Origin: Actinomycetes bacterium
GTDB lineage: Bacteria > Actinomycetota > Acidimicrobiia > Acidimicrobiales > Microtrichaceae
Assembly (NCBI GenBank): GCA_023450775.1
Contig: JAEXGP010000320.1
Span: 1-42,688 of the forward strand
Direction: 5' to 3'
DNA length: 42,688 nucleotides
The notes beneath the pieces were generated by a model. It saw nothing but the letters and a program-made list of their open reading frames with translations, was not told the DNA's origin and made no database searches. Below are positions 23,613-31,235 of this stretch, piece by piece (positions within the stretch are counted from its first letter, which is position 1; each line of letters starts with the position of its first letter). The translations under genes and the position numbers were made by a program.

Positions 23613-24917
23613 GTGACGGCCCCCGAGCTGCGACTGCGCCAGACGCCACCGGGACTGCTGGCGCTGCCGTGGGCCCGACCGCTCGCGGAGTGGACCCCCG
23701 AGACGGTCGAGCTGCGCGACCTGCCGGTGGGGCCGAGCCGTCACCTGGTCCGGTTCGTGGAGGCCGACGGGCGGCTGTGGGCGCTCAAGGACCTGCCCCC
23801 GCCCCTCGCCACCCGTGAGTACGAGGTGCTGCGGGAGCTCGAGCGCCGGCACCTCGCCGCGGTGCGCGTGGCGGGTGTGGTGCACCAGCCCGACGTCGGC
23901 TCGGCGATCCTCGTCACGCACTACCTGGAGCGGTCGTGGCAGTACCGCCGGCTGTTCATGCGCGTCGCCGGGTCGCTGCGGGCGCACCGCGGTCGGCTGC
24001 TCGACGCGATGGCGCTGCTGCTGGTCGACCTGCACCGCAACGGCGTGTACTGGGGCGACTGCTCGCTGGCCAACACGCTGTTCGTCCGGGACGGCCAGGG
24101 GATCCAGGCGTGGTTCGTCGACGCCGAGACCGCCGAGCTCCACGACACGCTGAGCGACGGCCAGCGCGCCGACGACCTGGCCACCGCGGTCGAGAACGTC
24201 GCCGGCGGCCTGCTCGACGTCGCCGCGGCGCGGGCCGCGTCCGCGCCGCCGGGCGAGATGACCACCGAGTCGCTGCTGGACGAGGCGCAGAGCGTGGCCA
24301 CCCGCTACGAGGGCCTGTGGGACCTGCTCTTCGACGCGCCGGTGGTCGACCTGGGCGACCACGACCGGATCGCCGCCCGACTGCACCGGCTGGAGGAGCT
24401 CGGCTTCGAGCTCGACGAGGTGCGGTTCGAGCCGACCGGGGAGCGGACCGACCAGCTGCGCATGCGCGTGGCCGTCGGCGGTCGCAGCTACCACGCCGAC
24501 CGGCTGCGGGCGCTCACCGGGATCGACGCCGGCGAGGGACAGGCCACGATCCTCATGAACGACCTGCTGGCGTACGGGGCGTCGTTGCGCAGCCGCTGGC
24601 GGCGCGAGGTGAGCGAGGACGAGGTGGCCCGGACGTGGCTGGAGGACGCGTACCTGCCGGGGGTGGCCCGGGCCCGCGAGGTCCTGGGCGAGGCGACGTC
24701 ACCGGTCCAGGCGTACTGCGACCTGATCGAGGTGCGGTGGTTGCTGAGCGAGAAGGCCGGCCGCGACGTCGGTGACGACGCCGCGCTCTACGTCTTGGCG
24801 ACGCGGGAGACGCCCGACGAGTCGGCCGCCACACTGGCGGTGCTCGACCCCGAGACCACCGAGCTCCCCGCGGTGCCGGTGCCGCCGTCGCCGGGCCCGG
24901 GGCTCGGGTCGTCCTGA
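23613..24917 (+). CDS. DUF4032 protein with kinase-like N-terminus
   Basis: A 434-residue protein. The N-terminal half resembles small-molecule or LPS-type kinases. It has a possible ATP-binding lysine (K59 in LWALKDL), a catalytic-loop-like HRNGVYWGDCSLANTL (141-156, D149 and N154 in an HxD/N arrangement) and a DFG-like metal site D170 in WFVDAET. The C-terminal half (about 260-400) matches the DUF4032 pattern, with YHADRLRALTGIDAGEGQA. No reaction is known to me for this family. It is the last gene of the sugar importer operon, 30 bp after the ATPase, so phosphorylation of the imported sugar is possible but unproven. GTG start. Confidence 0.82.
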   Translation: MTAPELRLRQTPPGLLALPWARPLAEWTPETVELRDLPVGPSRHLVRFVEADGRLWALKDLPPPLATREYEVLRELERRHLAAVRVAGVVHQPDVGSAILVTHYLERSWQYRRLFMRVAGSLRAHRGRLLDAMALLLVDLHRNGVYWGDCSLANTLFVRDGQGIQAWFVDAETAELHDTLSDGQRADDLATAVENVAGGLLDVAAARAASAPPGEMTTESLLDEAQSVATRYEGLWDLLFDAPVVDLGDHDRIAARLHRLEELGFELDEVRFEPTGERTDQLRMRVAVGGRSYHADRLRALTGIDAGEGQATILMNDLLAYGASLRSRWRREVSEDEVARTWLEDAYLPGVARAREVLGEATSPVQAYCDLIEVRWLLSEKAGRDVGDDAALYVLATRETPDESAATLAVLDPETTELPAVPVPPSPGPGLGSS

Positions 24918-24918
24918 T

Positions 24919-24961
24919 CTCGGGCCCTCTCGCGCCCGATGTGGGCGCGACGTGTCCCGAG
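24919..24961. repeat. Palindromic repeat family D, copy 3
   Basis: The outer arms CTCGGG/CCCGAG and the perfect inner stem CGCGCCC/GGGCGCG (24931-24937 and 24943-24949) enclose a GATGT loop. It begins 2 nt after the DUF4032 stop and ends 8 bp before the convergent gene's stop codon. It may terminate both transcripts. Confidence 0.65.
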
Positions 24962-24968
24962 TTCCGGG

Positions 24969-26069
24969 TCAGGCGGTGTGGGTCGGGGCGGGGCGGCGCG
25001 GGATGTCGACGCCCTTGCGGCGCAGCAGCGCTACGCAGACCCAGCCGATCGGCACGACGAGCCAGTGCGACATCAGCCGGAACGCGACCGACGCCGCGAG
25101 GGCGGTCGAGGCGTCGGTCCCCGTGGCGGTCAGCCCCACGACGAGCGCCGCCTCCACCTGTCCGGCGCCGCCCGGGATGATCGGGACGGCGCCGGCGAGC
25201 TGGCTGGTGCCGTAGATCGCCAGCAACGATCCCCACGTCGACGCGTCGGACGGCACCTCTCCGCCCATCGCCGCGACGGCTGCGACCAGCGCAACGAACT
25301 CGCCGATCCAGCTGACCACCTGCAGCGCCCACGCCGCCGACCAGCGCCACGGCCCTGCCCGCACCGCCCCGAACGACTCGACGAACCGATCGGCCGCCGC
25401 ACGCGCCCCGGTCGCCGGCCCGTTCTGCTGTGCAGAACCGGAAGGATCCGTCTGGTTCTGCACAACAGAACGGGGGGTGACGAGGCGTCGGAGGGCGAGC
25501 CAGGTCCGGACGCACCACTCGGCCGGGCGCCGGAGCACCCACGGGTTCCGGGTGATGACGAAGAAGGCCGCCAGCAGGGCGAGCGCGACCACGCCGGGCA
25601 GCAGCGCCCGGCGCGGGTCCTCGCCGGCGAGCGCGTACCCGGCGAGCGTCATGAACACCAGCACGGCGGGGGCGACCACGCCCGTGGCGATCGTCGTCCA
25701 GCCGGCCAGGCCGCCGTCGGCGCCCGCTTCCCGATAGCGCTGGACCATGTAGCCGGTGGCGAGCGCGCCGCCGGCCGGGAGCGTCGCCGCGATCGCGCCG
25801 CTGGCGAACGACGCGGTGGTGGCCCGACCCAGCGGGAGGCGCGCCCCGCCGGCCGCGAGCAGGACCGAGCGGACGCCGGCGAAGAGCACGATCGACGCGA
25901 TGCTCGTGGCGGACCCGATGGCGATCCACGCCCAGTCCGCGTGCGCGAGCAGGTCGACCGCGTCCAGCACCTGGTCCCACTCCGCGACCACGAACGCGGC
26001 CAGTCCGACGAGCGCCAGGGCGACGACCGCGGCCCGCAGCCATCGGCCGGAGCGCTGCGGGCCGTCCAT
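24969..26069 (-). CDS. LPG-synthase-type (UPF0104-like) integral membrane protein
   Basis: A 366-residue membrane protein of the lysylphosphatidylglycerol-synthase transmembrane family, with about eight hydrophobic helices. Recognisable segments include VRSVLLAAGGARLPLGRATTASFASGAIAATLPAGG (about 62-98) and the C-terminal IIPGGAGQVEAALVVGL. Family members flip or synthesise lipid headgroups, but this one lacks the aminoacyl-transferase domain, so the role is unknown. The start ATG at 26069 has a TACGAT -10 six nt upstream. Residues about 199-217 are encoded by a 54-bp palindrome that is read in frame and forms a polar Gln/Asn/Ser-rich loop. Confidence 0.8.
   Translation of the reverse strand: MDGPQRSGRWLRAAVVALALVGLAAFVVAEWDQVLDAVDLLAHADWAWIAIGSATSIASIVLFAGVRSVLLAAGGARLPLGRATTASFASGAIAATLPAGGALATGYMVQRYREAGADGGLAGWTTIATGVVAPAVLVFMTLAGYALAGEDPRRALLPGVVALALLAAFFVITRNPWVLRRPAEWCVRTWLALRRLVTPRSVVQNQTDPSGSAQQNGPATGARAAADRFVESFGAVRAGPWRWSAAWALQVVSWIGEFVALVAAVAAMGGEVPSDASTWGSLLAIYGTSQLAGAVPIIPGGAGQVEAALVVGLTATGTDASTALAASVAFRLMSHWLVVPIGWVCVALLRRKGVDIPRRPAPTHTA
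25420..25473. repeat. Long palindrome inside a coding sequence
   Basis: Two 20-bp arms (CCGTTCTGCTGTGCAGAACC and its inverted copy, one mismatch) flank a 14-bp loop containing GGATCC. The whole 54 bp is a multiple of three and leaves the minus-strand frame open. The encoded polar loop lies between membrane segments. Confidence 0.8.
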
Positions 26070-26075
26070 GCGGCG

Positions 26076-26081
26076 ATCGTA
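26076..26081 (-). promoter_or_regulatory. Putative -10 element of the LPG-synthase-like gene
   Basis: TACGAT on the minus strand ends 6 nt before the ATG at 26069, which suggests a leaderless transcript. Confidence 0.45.
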
Positions 26082-26196
26082 CGGCCGGTCCGGCCGCACG
26101 GCCGGTCTCGTGGCCGGGCCCGCGCCGGGGACGAGTCGTCGCACGAGGTGCGGCGAGGATCGCCGGAGTGCCCCGAACTCCCAGGGACCCGTTGGC

Positions 26197-26202
26197 TAGG
26201 GT
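26197..26202 (+). promoter_or_regulatory. Putative -10 element of the LytR_C/otsB transcript
   Basis: TAGGGT ends 7 nt before the ATG at 26210, with no Shine-Dalgarno between. This suggests a leaderless transcript. Confidence 0.5.
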
Positions 26203-26209
26203 CTTGTCC

Positions 26210-26911
26210 ATGGCCACCACGCAGCGACCGAGGACCCCGCGCTCGTCGGCTCCGCCGCCCGGTCCCAACCCCGTGAACCGTGGCCTGATCCTCATCGCCG
26301 TCGGCGTGGTGCTCGCCGTCATCCTGCTGGTCAAGGCCGGCGGTGCGGGCTTCGACGGCAACAAGTCCGATCTGGAGATCGGCGCGGGCGACGAGAAGGT
26401 CACGACCACCACCGAGGCCACGACCACGACCGTCGCCGAGCAGGCCCCGCAGACCGTGCAGGTCGTGGCGGCCAACGGCTCCGGCACCAGCGGCCTGGCG
26501 GGCAAGACCGGCCAGCTGCTCGCCCAGTCCGGCTACACGCAGGTGGTGGCGACCGACTCGCTGCAGCCCGTGACCGCGTCGCAGGTGCTCTACGCCACGG
26601 GCTACGACGCCAACGCCAAGTCGATCGCCACGATCCTCGGGCTGCCCGAGACCGCGGTCCAGCCGTTCGCCCCCGGCACGCAGGTGGCCAAGAACCAGCC
26701 GGCGACCGCCGGCGTGTTCGTGATGATCGGCCCGGACCTGACCGCCAAGCTCAACGGCGCGGCGGGCACCGGCGGCGCCACCACGACCACCGTGGCCGGC
26801 GGCGGCAGCGGCACCGGTGGCGGGACGACCGGCACGGGTGGCGCGACCACCACGACCGTGAAGTCGGGGACGTCCGGCTCGGGCAACGCCACCACGACCA
26901 CCGGCGGCTGA
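26210..26911 (+). CDS. LytR_C-domain membrane-anchored protein
   Basis: A 233-residue protein. A Pro-rich cytoplasmic tail (1-25) leads to one transmembrane helix (about 28-45, GLILIAVGVVLAVILLV). A Thr-rich linker follows, then a LytR_C domain (about 80-170, QTVQVVAANGSGTSGLAGKTGQLL and VLYATGYDANAKSIA). The C-terminal tail (180-233) consists of Gly runs and repeated ATTTT units, likely an extended cell-wall-spanning or glycosylated region. LytR_C domains occur beside or within LytR-CpsA-Psr proteins in actinobacteria and are thought to act in the cell envelope. The gene is followed after 8 bp by otsB, so the two are probably co-transcribed. Confidence 0.8.
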   Translation: MATTQRPRTPRSSAPPPGPNPVNRGLILIAVGVVLAVILLVKAGGAGFDGNKSDLEIGAGDEKVTTTTEATTTTVAEQAPQTVQVVAANGSGTSGLAGKTGQLLAQSGYTQVVATDSLQPVTASQVLYATGYDANAKSIATILGLPETAVQPFAPGTQVAKNQPATAGVFVMIGPDLTAKLNGAAGTGGATTTTVAGGGSGTGGGTTGTGGATTTTVKSGTSGSGNATTTTGG

Positions 26912-26919
26912 CCGCCGAC

Positions 26920-27687
26920 GTGAGCGACCTCGACGCGCTCGAGCCGTTCCGCACCCACGCCGCCGATGCGCTGGTGGTGTTCGACTTCGACGGCACGCTC
27001 GCGCCGATCGTCGACGAACCGGCCGCGGCGGCGCCCATGGAGGGCGTCCCTGCAGCGCTGGAACGACTGGCGGCCCGCTTCGGCGAGGTCGCCGTCCTCT
27101 CGGGCCGACCGCTCGAGTTCCTGGAGCGCTGGTTCCCCGAGCCGTCGGGCGTCACGCTCGTCGGTCTCTACGGACTCGAGTCGCGCCGCCTCGGCGAGCG
27201 GGCCGACCATCCCACCTCCGGGGTCTGGCGCGAGACCATGGCCGACGTCGCCGGCCTGGCTCGCCTGCGGGGGCCCGACGGCATGGACATCGAGCTGAAG
27301 GGGCTGTCGATCACGCTGCACTACCGGCGGCGGCCGGAGCTCGAGGCGGAGGTGGTCGCCTGGGCGGAGCAGATCGCCGGGCCGACCGGCCTGCGGGCCC
27401 GACCCGCCAAGATGAGCGTGGAGCTGCACCCGCCGATCGACGAGGACAAGGGGACGGTGCTGCACCGCTTGGCCGCGTCGCACACGGGCCCGGTGCTCTT
27501 CGCGGGCGACGACGTCGGCGACGTGCCGGCGTTCCGGGTGCTCGACGAGCTGCGCGGCGCCGGGCGATCCGTGCTGGCCGTGGCCGTGGACGGCCCCGAG
27601 GTGCCCTCCGCCCTCACCGGTCGGGCGGACCTGGTGGTCGACGGACCGGCCGCCGTGGCCGACCTCGTCCTGGCGCTCGCGACCTGA
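26920..27687 (+). CDS. otsB: Trehalose-6-phosphate phosphatase
   Basis: A 255-residue HAD-superfamily phosphatase. Motif I is DFDGT with nucleophile D22 and general acid D24. The SGRPLEFL segment follows motif II, and motif IV is GDDVGDVPAF near residue 193. It has the trehalose-phosphatase signature and the normal length for short bacterial OtsB, converting trehalose 6-phosphate to trehalose in the cytoplasm. The start is a GTG 8 bp after the LytR_C gene. The synthase partner (OtsA-like) is encoded convergently about 105 bp away, so the pair is not one operon. Confidence 0.9.
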   Translation: MSDLDALEPFRTHAADALVVFDFDGTLAPIVDEPAAAAPMEGVPAALERLAARFGEVAVLSGRPLEFLERWFPEPSGVTLVGLYGLESRRLGERADHPTSGVWRETMADVAGLARLRGPDGMDIELKGLSITLHYRRRPELEAEVVAWAEQIAGPTGLRARPAKMSVELHPPIDEDKGTVLHRLAASHTGPVLFAGDDVGDVPAFRVLDELRGAGRSVLAVAVDGPEVPSALTGRADLVVDGPAAVADLVLALAT

Positions 27688-27722
27688 CCCCACATCCGGA
27701 CTGACCCTGCCGCCCCGCCCGT

Positions 27723-27768
27723 TCTGTGATGCCCGTGACCGGGTTTTCCCGGTCGGGAGCATCACAGA
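27723..27768. repeat. Palindromic repeat family B, copy 1 (between otsB and otsA)
   Basis: The perfect 10-bp outer arms TCTGTGATGC/GCATCACAGA and the perfect 7-bp inner stem GACCGGG/CCCGGTC enclose a TTTT loop. It lies between two convergent stop codons, so it could act as a bidirectional terminator. A near-identical copy lies at 34397-34448. Confidence 0.75.
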
Positions 27769-27791
27769 GCCGGCGGGCGAGGCCGGCTGGC

Positions 27792-29183
27792 TCAGTCGTC
27801 GAGGGCGGCGAGCTGGTCGTCGAGCCAGTCGGTCGGCGTGCGCGACTCGGCGGACCGCCGCAGCATGGCGGCCCTGGCCTTCCGCTCGCCGGGGTCCCGG
27901 TCGAGCGCGGCGGCCAGCGCGTCGGCGGTCGCCTCGATGTCGAACGGCGAGATGCCGTCGGCCGCACCGACCAGCTCGGTCCAGGCCCCGGCCTCCGTGG
28001 ACAGCACCAGCTGCCCGTCGCGCTCGTTGACCATCGGCCCTTCCTTGGCGACCAGGTTCAGGCCGTCGCGGACGGGGTTGACCAGCAGCACGTCGTACCG
28101 GCGCAGCGCGGCGACCGACCGCGGGAAGTCGTCGTCGGTCATCAGCTCGATCGGCGTCCACCCACCGTCGGCCCACCGCTCGTTGACCTCGGCCGCCGCC
28201 GCCTCCACCTCGTCGCGGTAGCGGGCGTACGCCGGCACGCCGAGCCGCGACGGGTAGCAGCACGCCACGAACGTGACGCGGCCGCGCAGGTCGGGCCGGC
28301 GCTCCAGCAGGACGTCGTAGGCGCGGAAGCCGCGCACGATGTTCTTGGACAGCTCCATGCGGTCGACGCGCACGATCAGCTGCCGGTCGGCGACGAGCTC
28401 GTCCAGGTCCACGAGCGCGTGCTCGCAGTCCTCCTCCCGCACCACGCGGCGGAGGTCGTCGATGTCGCTGTTCAACGTGGACGCGAAGACCTTGGCCCGG
28501 CCCGCGTCGGGCACCGTGCCCCAGCGGTCCTGGACCGCGGCGTAGTTGTCCGCCCACTCCGGCACGTGGAACCCGCAGGCGTCGTGCGCGGCGAGCGCGT
28601 CGAGCATCTCGACGAGGGGACCCGTGGCCATGACGCGCGCGTTGTCGGGCCCGGCGAACGGCGTGTGGTGGAAGTGGACCAGCGCCAGGTCGTCTCGGGC
28701 AGCGCGCACGATCGGGGCGAGCATCGTCAGGTGGTAGTCCTGCACGAGCACGACGGCGTCCTGCGGCGCGTGGTCGATCACGGCCGTGGCGAACCGGCGG
28801 TTGACCGCCTTGTACGACTCCCAGCACTCGTGCCACGCCGCGTCGAGCTCCGGCTCCCGGGTCAGGTCGAACAGGCCGTGGTGCATGAACCACAGCGTCT
28901 GGTTGGCGACGACGTCGTAGTAGCGATCGAACTCGTCGGCCGGGATGTCGACCAGGTGGACGGGGTGACCCTGCGCGGCGGGCAGGTCGTCGGCCGCTGC
29001 CTTGCGGTCGGCGTCGGACAGCGCCGCGGCGATCCACGTGATCCGGCCCTCGTCCATGAGCGGCGCGAGACCGGAGACCAGCCCGCCCCCGCCGCGTTGG
29101 GGGACGAGCGTCCCGTCCTCGTCCCTGTAGCTGAGAGGCCCGCGGTTGGACGCGAGGACGATGGGTCGATCGGCCGTGTCCAC
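27792..29183 (-). CDS. otsA: GT20 glycosyltransferase, trehalose-6-phosphate synthase type
   Basis: A 463-residue GT-B glycosyltransferase of family GT20. It has the N-terminal SNRGPLSYRDEDG and GGGGLVSGLAPLM segments, VLVQDYHLTMLAPIVR, HFHHTPF, and the C-terminal donor-site VNPVRDGLNLVAKE motif. It should join a nucleotide-activated glucose to glucose 6-phosphate. The usual RLDYSKG loop reads VDRMELSKN here. As far as I know this is a variant seen in actinobacterial OtsA-like proteins, so donor or acceptor use might differ. The start is a GTG with a TAGGGT -10 6 nt upstream (leaderless). It is convergent with otsB and divergent from the glycerate kinase gene. Confidence 0.85.
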   Translation of the reverse strand: MDTADRPIVLASNRGPLSYRDEDGTLVPQRGGGGLVSGLAPLMDEGRITWIAAALSDADRKAAADDLPAAQGHPVHLVDIPADEFDRYYDVVANQTLWFMHHGLFDLTREPELDAAWHECWESYKAVNRRFATAVIDHAPQDAVVLVQDYHLTMLAPIVRAARDDLALVHFHHTPFAGPDNARVMATGPLVEMLDALAAHDACGFHVPEWADNYAAVQDRWGTVPDAGRAKVFASTLNSDIDDLRRVVREEDCEHALVDLDELVADRQLIVRVDRMELSKNIVRGFRAYDVLLERRPDLRGRVTFVACCYPSRLGVPAYARYRDEVEAAAAEVNERWADGGWTPIELMTDDDFPRSVAALRRYDVLLVNPVRDGLNLVAKEGPMVNERDGQLVLSTEAGAWTELVGAADGISPFDIEATADALAAALDRDPGERKARAAMLRRSAESRTPTDWLDDQLAALDD

Positions 29184-29189
29184 GTATCC

Positions 29190-29195
29190 ACCCTA
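29190..29195 (-). promoter_or_regulatory. Putative -10 element of otsA
   Basis: TAGGGT on the minus strand ends 6 nt before the GTG at 29183, which suggests a leaderless transcript. It lies in the 93-bp divergent region shared with the glycerate kinase gene. Confidence 0.5.
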
Positions 29196-29262
29196 CGAGG
29201 TCGGCCCCGGGGTCCCTGCCGGCACCCACCCTTCACCGGGCGTCGCGAGCATCGTCGCCACG

Positions 29263-29268
29263 TAGGCT
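29263..29268 (+). promoter_or_regulatory. Putative -10 element of the glycerate kinase gene
   Basis: TAGGCT ends 8 nt before the GTG at 29277, which suggests a leaderless transcript. Confidence 0.5.
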
Positions 29269-29276
29269 CCACGGCC

Positions 29277-30272
29277 GTGCGCATCGTGGTGGCTCCCGAC
29301 AAGTTCCGGGGCACGGTGACCGCGAGCGAGTGCGCTGAGGCGCTGGCCGGACCGCTGCGCTCGGCGGGTCACGACGTGGTGGTCCGTCCCATGGCCGACG
29401 GCGGCGAGGGCACGCTCGACGCCCTGGGTGGTCCGAACCGGCGCACGGTCGTGACCGGTCCGGTCGGGGACCCGGTCGAGGCGGAGTGGCGCCTCTCCGG
29501 TCGGAGCGCGGTGATCGAGATGGCCCGCGCGTCGGGCCTGGCGATCGCCGGCGGGCCCGAGGAGAACGACGCGGTCGCCGCCTCCACGCACGGCACCGGC
29601 GAGCTGATCGCCGCCGCACTCGACGCCGGCGCGAACGACGTGGTGGTGGGCGTCGGCGGCTCGGCGACGACCGACGGCGGACTGGGCGCGCTGCGGGCGC
29701 TGTACCCGGTCCACCGGCTGCGGGGCGTGCGCCTGACCGTCGCGTGCGACGTGCGCACCCGCTTCGTGGACGCCGCCCGCGACTTCGCCCCGCAGAAGGG
29801 CGCCTCGCCCACCCAGGTCAAGCTCCTCGAACGGCGGCTGGAGCGGCTGCAGCAGGTCTACCTGGACGAGTACGGCGTGGACGTGTCCGAGCTGGAGTGC
29901 GCGGGCGCAGCGGGCGGCCTGGCGGGCGGCCTGGCGTGCGTGGGCGGCGAGCTGCTCAGCGGCTTCGACCTGGTCGCGGAGCGCCTCGACCTGGACGCGG
30001 ACGTGGAGGGCGCCGACCTGGTCGTGACCGGTGAGGGGTTCCTGGACGAGGAGTCCTTCGACGGCAAGGTCGTGGGCGGGATCGTCGACCTGGCCCGTCA
30101 CGTCGGCGTGCCCGTGGTCGCGGTCGTGGGGGAGTGCTTCGACGGGGCCGACGCGCTGGTGCCGACGGTCTCGCTCACCGCTCGCTTCGGTCGGGAGCGC
30201 GCCATGGCCGAGACCGCCGCGCTGCTCGCCGAGGTCGCACCGGAGCTGCCGGCGTTCGCGTCGCCGGGCTGA
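29277..30272 (+). CDS. Glycerate kinase (GarK/GlxK family)
   Basis: A 331-residue glycerate kinase. The N-terminal APDKFRGTVTASECAEAL matches the family's APDSFKGSLSA signature. MADGGEGT (about 37-44) and GVGGSATTDGGLGAL (about 123-137) are the other conserved blocks, followed by the GGLAGGLAC glycine-rich region. It phosphorylates D-glycerate with ATP; whether to the 2- or 3-phosphate is not decidable here. The GTG start at 29277 is fixed by the TAGGCT promoter. Long in-frame upstream extensions lie antisense to otsA and are artefacts. It is convergent with folP2/gpgS, whose pathway uses 3-phosphoglycerate, so a metabolic link to glucosylglycerate is plausible. Confidence 0.9.
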   Translation: MRIVVAPDKFRGTVTASECAEALAGPLRSAGHDVVVRPMADGGEGTLDALGGPNRRTVVTGPVGDPVEAEWRLSGRSAVIEMARASGLAIAGGPEENDAVAASTHGTGELIAAALDAGANDVVVGVGGSATTDGGLGALRALYPVHRLRGVRLTVACDVRTRFVDAARDFAPQKGASPTQVKLLERRLERLQQVYLDEYGVDVSELECAGAAGGLAGGLACVGGELLSGFDLVAERLDLDADVEGADLVVTGEGFLDEESFDGKVVGGIVDLARHVGVPVVAVVGECFDGADALVPTVSLTARFGRERAMAETAALLAEVAPELPAFASPG

Positions 30273-30277
30273 CGTGA

Positions 30278-30297
30278 GCCGCCGTCGCTCTGGCGGC
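30278..30297. terminator. Hairpin between convergent genes
   Basis: A 6-bp GCCGCC/GGCGGC stem with an 8-nt loop lies 5 bp after the glycerate kinase stop. It is modest and has no T-tract. Confidence 0.35.
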
Positions 30298-30362
30298 GGG
30301 ATCGGTCGTGTGACGACCGTTCCGCACGCCGAAGCCGGTCGCAGGTGGCCGGACCGCCCGCC

Positions 30363-31235
30363 TCAGTCGGGGTCGTAGCGGATGGCGTCGTCCATCTCCA
30401 TGGGCCCGGCGGCGCCGTGGCGCATGGTGGCCCGGACCGTCAGGAAGTCGACGGTGGCGCGCACGTCGTGGACGCGCACCAGGTCCTGGTCCTGCAGGTC
30501 GACCGACGACAGCACGCCGAGCGTGCCGGCGCCGCGGTCCCGGGGCAGCTGCCCGGTCAGCACGCCGACGAAGTCCTTGCGCGACACCGCCCACAGCACG
30601 CGGTCGATGCCGAGCTCGGCGCGCAGCCGCGGCACTGCCCGCAGCACCGCGACGGTCTCGTCGGGCGCCTTGTAGAGGTCGGGCCCGGGGTCGAGGATCA
30701 CCTGGTCCCGGTGCACGCCCGCACGGTCGAGCCACTCCATGCGCTCGGCGACGAACCGCAGGCAGTCCTCGACCGGGTCGGCCAGCCGCTCGCCCCGGGG
30801 GCGGCGCTGCTTGGGCACACCGGGGTTGAAGGCCACGACGATCGACGCGGGTGAGCCGGCGACCAGGTCGGCCAGCTCCAGGTCGGTGAGTCCCGACGGA
30901 TCGTTGACGATGGTCGCCCCGCACTGCAGCGCGGCATCGGCGACCTGGTGCCGGTAGGTGTCGACCGACAGGGTCACGTCGGGCACCCGGTCCCGGACCG
31001 CGGCCAGCACCGGCAGCAGGCGGGCGAGCTCGTTGTCGACCGAGATCTCGGGCTGGTCCGTGCGCAGCGACTGGGCGCCGACGTCGAGCACGTCCGCGCC
31101 GTCGGCGACCATCTCGGCGGCCAGGTCGGCCCCGTCCTCAGCCGCGACCTTGTTCTCGGAGAACGAGTCGGGCGACGCGTTGAGCACGGCGAACACGCCC
31201 GGGCGGGCGAGGCCCTGGCCGGTGGGCGCGCTCAC
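30363..31235 (-). CDS. folP2: Dihydropteroate synthase-like protein, FolP2 type
   Basis: A 290-residue TIM-barrel protein of the pterin-binding family. Conserved points include LNASPDSFSE (N19, D22), DGADVLDVGAQS (D51), SVDT (D92), IVNDPSG (N111/D112), LDPGPDLYK (D182, K189) and RVHDV near the C-terminus. The canonical MHxRGxP loop is replaced by AFNPGVPKQRRPRG, and DVGGESTRPG by DVGAQSLRTD. This divergence and the coupling to gpgS parallel mycobacterial FolP2 (Rv1207 next to Rv1208), which is reported not to act as a true dihydropteroate synthase. The GTG start overlaps the gpgS stop by 4 bp. The true reaction is unknown. Confidence 0.82.
   Translation of the reverse strand: MSAPTGQGLARPGVFAVLNASPDSFSENKVAAEDGADLAAEMVADGADVLDVGAQSLRTDQPEISVDNELARLLPVLAAVRDRVPDVTLSVDTYRHQVADAALQCGATIVNDPSGLTDLELADLVAGSPASIVVAFNPGVPKQRRPRGERLADPVEDCLRFVAERMEWLDRAGVHRDQVILDPGPDLYKAPDETVAVLRAVPRLRAELGIDRVLWAVSRKDFVGVLTGQLPRDRGAGTLGVLSSVDLQDQDLVRVHDVRATVDFLTVRATMRHGAAGPMEMDDAIRYDPD

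Noticed and set aside
25420..25473. CRISPR repeat or attenuator
   Set aside because: It is a single palindrome with no spacers and lies within an intact coding frame.
27726..29276. In-frame 5' extension of the glycerate kinase gene
   Set aside because: It lies antisense to otsA; the family N-terminus APDKFRG begins right after the GTG at 29277.
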